Source: an uncultured Rubrivivax sp. (GTDB lineage Bacteria > Pseudomonadota > Gammaproteobacteria > Burkholderiales > Burkholderiaceae_C). Taken from it: a DNA stretch of 10,717 bases. Under the pieces are notes generated by a model. It was given only the letters and a program-made list of their open reading frames with translations. It was not told where the DNA came from and did no database searches. This document shows, piece after piece, positions 1 to 6,616 of this stretch (position 1 is its first letter; the number at the start of each line of letters is the position of its first letter). The position numbers and the translations under genes were made by a program. Where the stretch lies: contig CALBTN010000334.1 in the NCBI GenBank assembly GCA_937967345.1, positions 1-10,717 on the forward strand, written 5' to 3'.

Positions 1-261
1 GGATGGGGTCGGTGGGGGTCCGGCGGTGCAGCCGCAGCCCCAGCCGCAAGGTCCGGCGAGCCCGCCGCGAAACGCGCCGTCATCGCCGCCACCGGTTGCG
101 CCGCAGCCGCAGCCCCAGGTCAGTGCCGCAACATGTCCCGCCGAGCCCCTGTGGGGGCGAGCCAGGCGGCGCGCTGACACGACCCGCATCGGGCCTGCGT
201 TTCGTCGGCTGCGTGCAATGGCTTTGTGCGTTCGGGCCGTTCGACTCGTTAGCATCGGCGC
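1..261. other. Left-edge region, no assignable gene
   Basis: I cannot assign a gene here. Frame +2 is open from the left edge and runs into the yceI start codon, ending at 265. Its first ~40 codons give a Pro/Gln-rich low-complexity string with two QPQPQ blocks, and the rest is Arg-rich and unlike a real protein. Frame +1 is open to a stop at 175-177. A short minus-strand reading could also start at 83 and run off the edge. None has a recognisable domain. A 16-bp direct repeat (28-43 and 103-118) lies 75 bp, exactly 25 codons, apart. That would fit the low-complexity tail of a protein entering from the left, but it does not settle strand or frame. Confidence 0.4.
250..255 (+). promoter_or_regulatory. 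Possible -10 element for a leaderless yceI transcript
   Basis: The hexamer TAGCAT matches the sigma-70 -10 consensus at 4 of 6 bases and lies 6 nt before the yceI ATG. Transcription starting about 7 nt downstream would begin at or next to the start codon. There is no Shine-Dalgarno sequence before this ATG, which fits. No good -35 element is present at 16-18 bp; a TTGTGC at 224-229 is 20 bp away. gph has the same arrangement. This is a pattern match only. Confidence 0.3.
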
Positions 262-840
262 ATGAACAAGACGCTACTCCTCGGGGCATCGCTGTGGTTT
301 GCGGCGCTGCACGTGCCGCCCGCGCTGGCGCAGGTGGCTGCGGCCAAGATGCTGCCGGCGCGCAGCGAGGTCGCCTTCGTCAGCAAGCAGATGGGCGTGC
401 CGGTCGACGGCCACTTCAAGAAGTTCGACGCCCAGATTCAGCTCGATCCGCGCAAACCGGCGTCCGGCAGCATCGCCTTTCAGGTCGACACCGCCAGCGC
501 CACGCTAGGCTCGCCCGAGCCCGATGCGGAGATGCCCAAGCCGCTGTGGTTCAACGTCGCGAAGTTCCCGCAGGCCAGCTTCAAGTCCAGCAGCATCAAG
601 GCCGCTGGCGGCGGCAAGTTCGAGGTCGCGGGTCAGCTGCAGATCAAGGGCAAGTCGCGCGACATCGTGGTGCCGGTGCAGATCGTTCAGGCCGGCGCCG
701 AGTCCACCGCCAGCGGCAGCTTCGTCATCAAGCGGCTGGACTTCGGCATCGGCGAAGGCGAATGGGCCGACACCTCGGTGGTGGCCAACGACGTCACCGT
801 CAAGTTCAAACTGGCGTTGAACGGGCTCGGTCCGCTGTGA
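262..840 (+). CDS. YceI-family periplasmic lipid-binding protein
   Basis: The product is a 192-residue secreted protein of the YceI family. These are eight-stranded lipocalin-like barrels that bind isoprenoid chains such as ubiquinone or polyprenyl lipids in the periplasm. A signal peptide is clear: a short basic start (MNK), a hydrophobic core to about residue 20, and likely cleavage after ALA at 21-23. Family features include the substitution-tolerant strand with SxVxF near 35-39, GHFKKFDA near 50-57, an MPKPLWFNV segment near 91-99, and the C-terminal GIGEGEWADTS block at 162-172 followed by NDVTVKF. Length is normal for the family. The ATG at 262 is the only start that gives a good signal peptide. 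The gene stands alone and ends convergent with the phasin-like gene. Many YceI genes sit beside a cytochrome b561 gene, but none is visible here. The lipid ligand cannot be told from sequence. Confidence 0.93.
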   Translation: MNKTLLLGASLWFAALHVPPALAQVAAAKMLPARSEVAFVSKQMGVPVDGHFKKFDAQIQLDPRKPASGSIAFQVDTASATLGSPEPDAEMPKPLWFNVAKFPQASFKSSSIKAAGGGKFEVAGQLQIKGKSRDIVVPVQIVQAGAESTASGSFVIKRLDFGIGEGEWADTSVVANDVTVKFKLALNGLGPL

Positions 841-909
841 GCCTGCTGTGAGCCCGCTTCGTGGCCGGTGCGCGTTTCGCGCTCGCGCCGATGCCGCTGC
901 GGGTACGTG
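841..909. other. Convergent intergenic gap between yceI and phasin-like gene
   Basis: These 69 bases separate two converging stop codons. The only structure seen is a short perfect inverted repeat, GCGCG-TTT-CGCGC at 870-882 (5-bp arms, 3-nt loop). It has no T-tract on either side, so it is at best a weak bidirectional terminator. A second in-frame TGA follows the yceI stop after two codons. Confidence 0.3.
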
Positions 910-1335
910 TCAGCGGCTGCGCTGGCGGCCCAGGCGCCGTGCGTTGGCGCTGGCGCGGCGGCGCACCGGCGCGATGCCTTGATTCAGCACGTCCAGTGCC
1001 GTCGACTGCCAGGTCGCTGTCCACGGGTTCGACGCCGAGAACGACCGCATCGCCCAACTCGGCCAGGCGCTGACCCAGCCGCCTTGCCACATCGATGCGG
1101 CCAGTTGCGCCTGCGCCTTCAGCATCTGCAGCGCCATGGCCTGCCAGGCTTCGCCGAAGGCGGCGAACTTTTCGGCGCCCATCAGCTGAAACTCGCGCTG
1201 GTCGCGGGCACTGGGCGGGTTCTTGGCTTGCGCCGCACGGGCAACGCGGTGCGCCACCACCCGCGGTGCGGCAGTGAACAGTTCGGCCGTCTGCTGGCCC
1301 AGGCGCAGCGCCTTGCGGCGCGAAGTGGCATTCAT
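910..1335 (-). CDS. Phasin-like PHA granule-associated protein
   Basis: The product is a 141-residue basic protein resembling the short polyhydroxyalkanoate granule-associated phasins of Burkholderiales. From memory of that family, the matching parts are an N-terminal helix with AAPRVVAHR (22-30), the block ARDQREFQLMG.EK (43-56), a helix rich in Ala, Gln and Met (58-82), and a C-terminal PVRRRASANARRLG segment (123-136). The middle (83-110) is Trp-rich and less typical. Phasins coat storage granules in the cytoplasm and there is no signal peptide. The start at 1335 is favoured over an upstream ATG because AAGGA lies 6 nt before it and similarity to the family begins there. The gene is monocistronic, convergent with yceI and divergent from gph. 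No PHA synthesis genes are visible nearby, so a storage role rests on family resemblance alone. Confidence 0.72.
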   Translation of the reverse strand: MNATSRRKALRLGQQTAELFTAAPRVVAHRVARAAQAKNPPSARDQREFQLMGAEKFAAFGEAWQAMALQMLKAQAQLAASMWQGGWVSAWPSWAMRSFSASNPWTATWQSTALDVLNQGIAPVRRRASANARRLGRQRSR

Positions 1336-1341
1336 CGGGTG

Positions 1342-1346
1342 TCCTT
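1342..1346 (-). promoter_or_regulatory. Shine-Dalgarno for phasin-like gene
   Basis: AAGGA on the minus strand, 6 nt before the ATG at 1335. It decides the start in favour of 1335 over the longer open frame that reaches 1449. Confidence 0.65.
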
Positions 1347-1463
1347 GGCGGGAGCGCGAGGTCGGGCGACGGCGAAGTGTAGGCGTCCCGTCCGGTGCCA
1401 ATGCGTGCGGGCTTGTGCCGGCGCGCTGACCGGCGCCCTGCGGTCGCACTTGCGCACCGGCCG

Positions 1464-1476
1464 CGTTGGCCCAACG
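1464..1476. promoter_or_regulatory. 13-bp palindrome upstream of gph, possible operator
   Basis: CGTTGG-C-CCAACG is a perfect inverted repeat with 6-bp arms around one central base. It lies in the 181-bp divergent region between the phasin-like gene and gph, centred 47 bp before the gph ATG. If gph is transcribed from near its ATG, the site covers the region just upstream of the -35 position, where an activator or repressor dimer could bind. No regulator is identified and chance occurrence in GC-rich DNA is possible. I see nothing else of note in this intergenic stretch (1336-1516) apart from the two start-proximal signals listed separately. Confidence 0.3.
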
Positions 1477-1504
1477 GCACGGGCCGCGCCACGCAAAGTC
1501 GGCC

Positions 1505-1510
1505 TAGCAT
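1505..1510 (+). promoter_or_regulatory. Possible -10 element for a leaderless gph transcript
   Basis: TAGCAT lies 6 nt before the gph ATG, the same hexamer and spacing as upstream of yceI. No Shine-Dalgarno sequence is present in the 20 bases before the ATG. The matching -35 window (about 1482-1487) is GC-only and unlike the consensus, so the call rests on the -10 and its spacing. Confidence 0.3.
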
Positions 1511-1516
1511 CCGCTG

Positions 1517-2203
1517 ATGGACGCTGCCCCCTTACTGGCCCTGCCCAAGGCGGTGGCCTTCGACCTCGATGGCACGCTGGTCGACAGCGCGCCCGACATC
1601 GCCGCTGCGCTCAACAGCGCGCTGCAGGCCTGCGGCCTGGCCCGCGTCGGTCTCGAGCGCGTGCTTGGCTGGATCGGCGACGGCCCGGACGCGCTGATCT
1701 CGCGCACGCTGGGCGCGCTGGGCCAGCGCGACGATGCTGCGCTGCATGGGGCTTTGCGCGGTCTGTTCGATCGTGCGACGCTGGCCGCGCCGCTGCGCCA
1801 CGGCCGCGTGTTCGACGGCATCGACGCGCTGCTGCGGCAGCTGCGGCCGCGCTGGCCGCTGGTGGTGGTGACCAACAAGCCGGGCACCTTGGCGCGCGCG
1901 GTGCTCGATGCGGCCGGGATCGGCGGCTGCTTCGTCGCGGTCCACGGGGCCGACACCGCGGCGCTGCGCAAGCCGGCGCCGCTGCTGCTGCAGCGCGCGG
2001 CGGCTGGGCTGGGCATCCCGGTTGGCCAGTTGCTGATGGTGGGTGACGGCGCGGCCGACGTCGCGGCCGCCGCCGCGGCTGGCGCGCCCTGCGTCTGGGC
2101 CGGCTGGGGCTACGGCGATGTCGGCTCGATGCCGGTGACAGCGGGCTGGTGCATCGAGCGCCCGGCGCAGCTTGCTGCGTTGCTCGAGGCCGCGCCATCG
2201 TGA
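1517..2203 (+). CDS. gph: Phosphoglycolate phosphatase (HAD family)
   Basis: The product is a 228-residue cytoplasmic HAD-superfamily phosphatase of the Gph type. This enzyme hydrolyses 2-phosphoglycolate to glycolate and clears a product of DNA 3'-end repair or of Rubisco oxygenation. All four HAD motifs are present: motif I FDLDGTLVDSAPD at 15-27 with nucleophile D16 and acid D18; motif II TN at 119-120 followed by K121; motif III K152 in RKPAP; motif IV GDGAAD at 176-181 with D177 and D181 for Mg2+. A helical cap of about 65 residues follows motif I, as in subclass I members. Length is typical. The ATG at 1517 has no Shine-Dalgarno but starts just before motif I as in homologues. It is convergent with ccmI, 34 bp away. 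The exact substrate is inferred; related HAD enzymes such as PpaX or pyridoxal phosphatases are harder to exclude. Confidence 0.9.
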   Translation: MDAAPLLALPKAVAFDLDGTLVDSAPDIAAALNSALQACGLARVGLERVLGWIGDGPDALISRTLGALGQRDDAALHGALRGLFDRATLAAPLRHGRVFDGIDALLRQLRPRWPLVVVTNKPGTLARAVLDAAGIGGCFVAVHGADTAALRKPAPLLLQRAAAGLGIPVGQLLMVGDGAADVAAAAAAGAPCVWAGWGYGDVGSMPVTAGWCIERPAQLAALLEAAPS

Positions 2204-2204
2204 T

Positions 2205-2220
2205 GCGCGCGGGCGCGCGC
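2205..2220. terminator. Hairpin between gph and ccmI, possible bidirectional terminator
   Basis: GCGCGC-GGGC-GCGCGC forms a perfect 6-bp stem with a 4-nt loop directly after the gph stop codon and within the 34-bp gap to the convergent ccmI stop. There is no T-run on either strand, so it is not a canonical intrinsic terminator. It could slow RNA polymerase or protect 3' ends of both transcripts. Confidence 0.3.
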
Positions 2221-2237
2221 GGCACCGGCGCGGCGGA

Positions 2238-3542
2238 CTACGGCCGCACGCGGTCGATGCGCAGTTCGACGCTGTCGTTGCGGCCTTGCAGCGCTGCGCT
2301 GTGGCCTTCGAGGTCGCCGCTTTGCGGCATGGCCTCGCCGCTGCGCGAGATGCGCGCGCTGACGACCACGTCGTCGAAGTCGGACAGCTTCATGCCTTGG
2401 GCCATGGCCATGCTGTCGTCCAGCGTGAACTGCAACGGCAGCTCGGACGCGCTGCGTTTGAGGATGGCCAGCGGCATGCGCGGGCCCTGCGCGGCGCGCG
2501 CCAGCACGTACAGCGTGTCGCCAGGTGCGACTTTCGACGCCAGCGCCGGGTCGAGGCTGACGCGGCCGCGGATCGTGCCGGCGGTGGCGACTGCGGCGGG
2601 GCCCGCAGCCGAGGCCGCGGCGTGCGCAGCCGCCGTGGCAATGGCAGCAGAGGCAGCAGCGGTGGCAGCCGTAGCGGGCGGCGCCGCGTCGGCCGGCGCC
2701 GCGATGCCGCCTGCCGCGCGCGCGTCGGCGATGCTGCGATCGAGCGCGCGGGTGAACTCGCCGTCGGCGCCGCTGGCGGTCTCGCGCGCGCGGCTCCAGT
2801 AGCCCACCGCGGCGTTGAAGTCCTTGCGGTTGTAGGCCGCGGTGCCGGCCAGCGCCAGCGCCTTCGGGTTGGTCGGGTCGTGACGCAGCGCCTGTTCGAT
2901 CAGGCGCAGCGGTTCGCCTTGCAGCGAGCCGCCTTGCTGCATCGCCAGCATGTCGGCCTGGTCGACCAGGATCTGCGGGTGCTCGGGCATCAGCTGCAGC
3001 GCGCGGGCGAAGGCGCGGCTGGCGTCGGCGTAGCGCTGCATCAGCGCGTAGCTGCGGCCGAGCATGACCCAGCCTTCGGTGTCGTCGACGTTGCCCGGCG
3101 GGCGCTTTTCCATGCGCTCGGCCAGCCGTTCGACCATCTGTTCGACCTGCTGCGCATCGGGCGCTTGCGCCTGGTTGCGCGCGTGTGGCGACAGCGCGGC
3201 CGGGTTGCCGGTCCAGCCGTACAGCGCCAGCGCCAGCGCCGGCACCGCCAACACCAGCAGCACCAGCGTGGCGCGCGGCGAGCCGGCGTGCCAGGCGGCG
3301 CCGGCGGCGGTGCTTTCCTCATCGAGCACGCGGCGCTCGATCTCGGCGCGCGCGCTGCGGTGCTGCGCGGCATCGAGCGTGCCTTGCGCCAGATCCTGAT
3401 CGAGCTGGCGCAGCTGCACCTTCAGCAACTCGAGGTTCGACACCCCGCCCTTGGCCGCACGCGGTGCGCGGCGCAGCGCGACCACCAGCACCGCCACGGC
3501 CAGCAGCAGCATCAGCGCGGCGATGATCACGAAGCCTGTCAT
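2238..3542 (-). CDS. ccmI: Cytochrome c maturation protein CcmI (CycH)
   Basis: CcmI is the apocytochrome chaperone of the System I heme lyase: it binds apocytochrome c in the periplasm and passes it to CcmF/CcmH. The 434-residue product has transmembrane segment 1 at about 3-23, a cytoplasmic loop with a helical LELLKVQLRQLDQDL stretch at 37-51, transmembrane segment 2 at about 91-109, and TPR-like repeats from about 150 to 255 (WVMLGRSYALMQRY, AFARALQLMPEHP, ALRHDPTNPKALALAG). A very Ala-rich linker follows at about 276-321, then a C-terminal beta-rich domain at 322-434. The ATG at 3542 lies 2 nt after the ccmH stop and starts TM1 directly. The open frame continues upstream for 107 codons, but that part overlaps ccmH in another frame. 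This is the last gene of the operon. The Ala-rich linker is the one unusual feature. Confidence 0.93.
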   Translation of the reverse strand: MTGFVIIAALMLLLAVAVLVVALRRAPRAAKGGVSNLELLKVQLRQLDQDLAQGTLDAAQHRSARAEIERRVLDEESTAAGAAWHAGSPRATLVLLVLAVPALALALYGWTGNPAALSPHARNQAQAPDAQQVEQMVERLAERMEKRPPGNVDDTEGWVMLGRSYALMQRYADASRAFARALQLMPEHPQILVDQADMLAMQQGGSLQGEPLRLIEQALRHDPTNPKALALAGTAAYNRKDFNAAVGYWSRARETASGADGEFTRALDRSIADARAAGGIAAPADAAPPATAATAAASAAIATAAAHAAASAAGPAAVATAGTIRGRVSLDPALASKVAPGDTLYVLARAAQGPRMPLAILKRSASELPLQFTLDDSMAMAQGMKLSDFDDVVVSARISRSGEAMPQSGDLEGHSAALQGRNDSVELRIDRVRP

Positions 3543-3544
3543 GT

Positions 3545-4087
3545 TCAACTCTTGTCCTGATCGAGCAGGCGGCGCAGGCGTTCGCTTTCGTCGGCCTGCA
3601 GTGGCGCAGCGCTGCTGCGCCGGCGGCGGATGTTCACGGCCAGCGCGATCAACGCGATGCCCAGCAGCACGAAAGGCCCGCCCCACAGCAGCCAGGTGCT
3701 GGCCTTGAGCGGCGGCTTGTACAGCACGAAGTCGCCATAGCGCTGGGTCATGAAGTCGACGATCTGCTCGCGGCTTTGCCCTTGCTGCAGCTTCAGCCGG
3801 ATCTGCTGGCGCAGGTCCACCGCCAGGTCGGCCTGCGACGCGGCGATGGTCTCGTTCTGGCACACCAGACAGCGCAGTTCCTCGGCGATGCGCATCACCT
3901 GGGCTTCGAGCACCGGGTCGTCGGCCAGCGGCCGCGCCGTCTGTGCGGCTGCCAGCGTCGCCGCCATCGCGCAGCCCAACGCCAGCAGCAGCGGCGCGAG
4001 CCAGCCGTGCAGCCAGCCGCGCGGCGCAGACACGGCGGCGCGGCGGCGGCCGAGCGCCGGCCGCGCGGAGCGAGCGCCGTCACGCAT
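3545..4087 (-). CDS. ccmH: Cytochrome c maturation thiol-disulfide protein CcmH (CycL)
   Basis: CcmH is a membrane-anchored periplasmic thioredoxin-like protein that reduces the CXXCH cysteines of apocytochrome c and works with CcmG, CcmF and CcmI. The 180-residue product has an N-terminal signal or anchor segment at about 25-49, the diagnostic LRCLVCQN motif at 71-78 (C73 and C76), the conserved helical bundle through MTQRYGDFVLYKPP (113-126), and a C-terminal membrane helix at about 131-151 ending in a basic RRRR. The start at 4087 overlaps the ccmG stop by 8 nt (ATGCGTGA). It gives a long, Arg-rich leader of about 24 residues before the hydrophobic part. A GTG at 4033 (residue 19) would give a more usual leader and cannot be excluded. 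CcmH and CcmI are separate, unlike the fused CcmH of E. coli. Confidence 0.93.
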   Translation of the reverse strand: MRDGARSARPALGRRRAAVSAPRGWLHGWLAPLLLALGCAMAATLAAAQTARPLADDPVLEAQVMRIAEELRCLVCQNETIAASQADLAVDLRQQIRLKLQQGQSREQIVDFMTQRYGDFVLYKPPLKASTWLLWGGPFVLLGIALIALAVNIRRRRSSAAPLQADESERLRRLLDQDKS

Positions 4088-4604
4088 TGAGCTTCTTCAC
4101 CAGCGGCAGGATGGTGTCGCGCAGCACCTCGAGCGTGACCGGCCCGATGTGCTTGAGCCGGATCGTGCCGTTCTTGTCGATGACGAAGGTCTCGGGCACG
4201 CCGTACACGCCGAAGTCGATGCCCACCAGGCCCTTGGTGTCGGACAGCGACACCAGGTAGGGGTCACCGTGCTTGGCCAGCCAGGCCAGCGCGTCCTCGC
4301 GCCGGTCCTTGTAGTTCAGGCCGTAGATCGGCACCGTGCCGCTGCCGGCCAGTTCCACCAGCACCGGGTGCTCGATGCGGCAGGCCACGCACCACGAGGC
4401 CCACACGTTGAGCAGCCAGACCTTGCCCTTCAGATCGTGCAGTGCCATCGTCTGCTCGGGTGCGTCCAGCCGCGGCAGGTTGAAGGCCGGCGCCGGCTTG
4501 TCGATCAGCGGCGAGGGCACCTCGCGCGGGTCCAGCTTCAGCCCCACCGCGAGGAAGCCGACCAGCACCGCAAACACCAGCAGCGGCAACAGGTAGCGCT
4601 TCAT
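4080..4604 (-). CDS. ccmG: Thiol:disulfide interchange protein CcmG (DsbE)
   Basis: CcmG is a periplasmic membrane-tethered thioredoxin that supplies reductant, received from DsbD or CcdA, to CcmH and apocytochrome c. The 174-residue product has an N-terminal membrane anchor at about 4-21 after MKR, a linker with PAPAFNLPRLD (38-47), the redox motif WASWCVACRIEHP at 68-80 (C72 and C75), an acidic and aromatic GLNYKDRREDA block at 95-105, and the cis-proline loop GVPETFVID at 135-143. These are the marks of the CcmG/TlpA-like subfamily. The start is fixed by an ATGA overlap with the ccmF stop (4601-4604), implying translational coupling. The open frame continues far upstream across ccmF, but that part is a shadow of ccmF. 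No DsbD or CcdA gene is in this window. Confidence 0.96.
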   Translation of the reverse strand: MKRYLLPLLVFAVLVGFLAVGLKLDPREVPSPLIDKPAPAFNLPRLDAPEQTMALHDLKGKVWLLNVWASWCVACRIEHPVLVELAGSGTVPIYGLNYKDRREDALAWLAKHGDPYLVSLSDTKGLVGIDFGVYGVPETFVIDKNGTIRLKHIGPVTLEVLRDTILPLVKKLNA

Positions 4605-6616
4605 GGGTTGGCGCCGCGGCGGGCCAGCGCCGGGTTCGGATTGGGGCTGCGCGGGGGCGCGGCCTGGTCGGCGGCGCCGACCCTGCGCGGCGCGCGGTAG
4701 CGGCGGTCGAGCACCGCAAGCAGGCCGCCCAGCGCCATCAGCAGGCAGCCGCCCCAGATCCAGCCGACCAGCGGCTTGTAGTACACGCGCACGCTCCAGG
4801 CGCTGCCGTCCAGCGGCTCGCCCAGCGACACGTACAGGTCGCGGGTGAAGCCGCGGTCGATCGCGGTCTCGGTCATCGGCATGCGGCTGACCAGGTAGTT
4901 GCGCCGCTCGGGGTGCAGCGTGGCGATCGTGCGGCCGTCGCGCGACAGCTGCAGCGTGCCGCGCGCGGCGGTGTAGTTGGGGCCGCGCGCCTCGTGCACG
5001 CCGTCGAAACGCACGGTCATGCCGGCGATCTCGGTGCTTTCGCCGGGCGCCATGCGCAAGTCCTTCTCGACCTGGAAGCCGCCGACGATGGTGACGCCGA
5101 ACACGAACACGGCGACGCCGAAGTGCGCCAGCAGCATGCCGTACCAGCTGCCGGGCTGCTGCGCCATCCAGGCGCGCCAGCGCGCCGCCGGCTGCTCGCG
5201 CAGCTTGCTCCACAGCGTCCACAGCGTGGTGCTGGCGATCCACACGCCCAGCAGCAGGCCGAAGCCGATCATCGGCGTCCAGCGGCCGAGCACGAACGGC
5301 GCGATCGCCGCGCTGACGAAGCTCACCGCCAGCGCCCAGCGCAGCTTGCGCGCCAGATCGCCGATCTTGGCCGAACGCCAGCGCGCGATCGGGCCGATGC
5401 CCATCAGGAACAGCGCCGGTGCCATCAGCGGCACGAACACGGCGTCGAAGTAGGGCGGGCCGACCGAGATCTTGCCCAGCCCCAGCGCGTCCAGCACCAG
5501 CGGGTACAGCGTGCCCAGCAGCACCGCCGACGCCGCCACCAGCAGCAGCACGTTGTTGGCCAGCAGCATCGATTCGCGCGACACCCACTCGAAGCTGCCG
5601 CCGGCGCCGACTTTGGGCGCGCGCCAGGCGAACAGCAGCAGCGAGCCGCCCACCACCAGCGCGAGGAAGCCGAGGATGAACACGCCGCGCGCCGGGTCGC
5701 TGGCAAAGGCGTGTACCGAGCTGAGCACGCCCGAGCGCACGATGAAGGTGCCCAGCAGCGACAGCGAGAACGCCAGGATCGCCAGCAGCGCGGTCCACAT
5801 GCGAAAGCCGCCGCGCTTTTCGGTCACGGCCAGCGAGTGCATCAGCGCGGTGCCCACCAGCCAGGGCATGAAGGAGGCGTTCTCCACCGGGTCCCAGAAC
5901 CACCAGCCGCCCCAGCCGAGCTCGTAGTAGGCCCAGAAGCTGCCGAGCGCGATGCCCAGCGTGAGGAAGCACCAGGCGACCGTGGTCCAGGGCCGCGACC
6001 AGCGCGCCCAGGCGGTGTCCAGCCGCCCCGACAGCAGCGCGGTCACGGCAAAGGCAAAGGCGACGCTGAAGCCGACATAGCCCATGTACAGCAGCGGCGG
6101 GTGCAGCACCATGCCCGGGTCCTGCAGCAGCGGGTTCAGGTCTTGCCCGTCGGCGACGGCCGGCAGCAGCCGCTCGAAGGGGTTGGACGTCAGCAGCGTG
6201 AACAGCATGAAGCCGCACGACACCAGGCCCATCACGCCGAGCACCCGCGCCTGGGTGCGCTCGTCCAGCGGCTTGGAGAAGAAGGTCACCGCGCAGGTCC
6301 AGCCTGACAGGATCAGCGACCACAGCAGGATCGAGCCCTCGTGGTTGCCCCACACCGCGGTGAACTTGTAGGCCGCCGGCAGCATGCTGTTGGAGTGGTT
6401 TGCCGCCAGCGCCACCGAGAAGTCGTCGGTCATGAAGGCCCAGGTCAGGCAGGCGTAGGCGATCAGCATGAAGCCGAACTGCGCGCGCGCCGACGGCCGC
6501 GCCAGCGCCACCCACGCGGCGTTGCCGTTGGCCGCGCCGATCAGCGGCAGCACGCTTTGGGCGAGCGCCATCGCCAACGCCAGGATCAACGCGAAGTGGC
6601 CGATCTCGGGAATCAT
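4601..6616 (-). CDS. ccmF: Heme lyase subunit CcmF
   Basis: CcmF is the large multi-pass inner-membrane protein that takes heme from holo-CcmE and attaches it to apocytochrome c. The 671-residue product matches the usual length (about 650). The WWD domain GWGGWW.WDPVENASFMPW is at 234-252. The four histidines known from E. coli CcmF (H173, H261, H303, H491) have clear counterparts: H172 in VLHPPLLYMGY, H260 in LMHSLAV, H302 in SSVHAFA and H498 in LLAHFGV. The first and second bind the stable b-heme, and the other two flank the WWD domain. The large periplasmic loop (about 515-605) contains DLYVSLGEPLDG. The start at 6616 has an AAGG 7 nt upstream and overlaps the ccmE stop as ATGA. The last ~30 residues are a Pro/Arg-rich tail that is likely dispensable. 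No defects seen. Confidence 0.97.
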   Translation of the reverse strand: MIPEIGHFALILALAMALAQSVLPLIGAANGNAAWVALARPSARAQFGFMLIAYACLTWAFMTDDFSVALAANHSNSMLPAAYKFTAVWGNHEGSILLWSLILSGWTCAVTFFSKPLDERTQARVLGVMGLVSCGFMLFTLLTSNPFERLLPAVADGQDLNPLLQDPGMVLHPPLLYMGYVGFSVAFAFAVTALLSGRLDTAWARWSRPWTTVAWCFLTLGIALGSFWAYYELGWGGWWFWDPVENASFMPWLVGTALMHSLAVTEKRGGFRMWTALLAILAFSLSLLGTFIVRSGVLSSVHAFASDPARGVFILGFLALVVGGSLLLFAWRAPKVGAGGSFEWVSRESMLLANNVLLLVAASAVLLGTLYPLVLDALGLGKISVGPPYFDAVFVPLMAPALFLMGIGPIARWRSAKIGDLARKLRWALAVSFVSAAIAPFVLGRWTPMIGFGLLLGVWIASTTLWTLWSKLREQPAARWRAWMAQQPGSWYGMLLAHFGVAVFVFGVTIVGGFQVEKDLRMAPGESTEIAGMTVRFDGVHEARGPNYTAARGTLQLSRDGRTIATLHPERRNYLVSRMPMTETAIDRGFTRDLYVSLGEPLDGSAWSVRVYYKPLVGWIWGGCLLMALGGLLAVLDRRYRAPRRVGAADQAAPPRSPNPNPALARRGANP

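Noticed and set aside
806..1510. Alternative minus-strand frame over the phasin-like gene, or a frameshift in it
   Set aside because: Both conserved ends of the phasin-like protein are in one uninterrupted frame with a good ribosome site, so no frameshift is needed; the other frame has no family match.
2172..3560. Long plus-strand open frame opposite ccmI
   Set aside because: Its translation is Arg/Ala/Gln-rich with no domain and it lies antisense to a clearly conserved gene; it is a by-product of very high GC, which makes stops rare.
4913..6307. Long plus-strand open frame opposite ccmF (464 codons)
   Set aside because: Composition is dominated by Arg, Gln, His and Ala with no recognisable fold, and the opposite strand encodes the WWD protein CcmF with conserved residues throughout.
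4080..6515. Apparent 811-residue fusion extending ccmG upstream
   Set aside because: The upstream part is an out-of-frame reading of ccmF. The ATGA overlap at 4601-4604 and the membrane anchor right after it place the ccmG start there.
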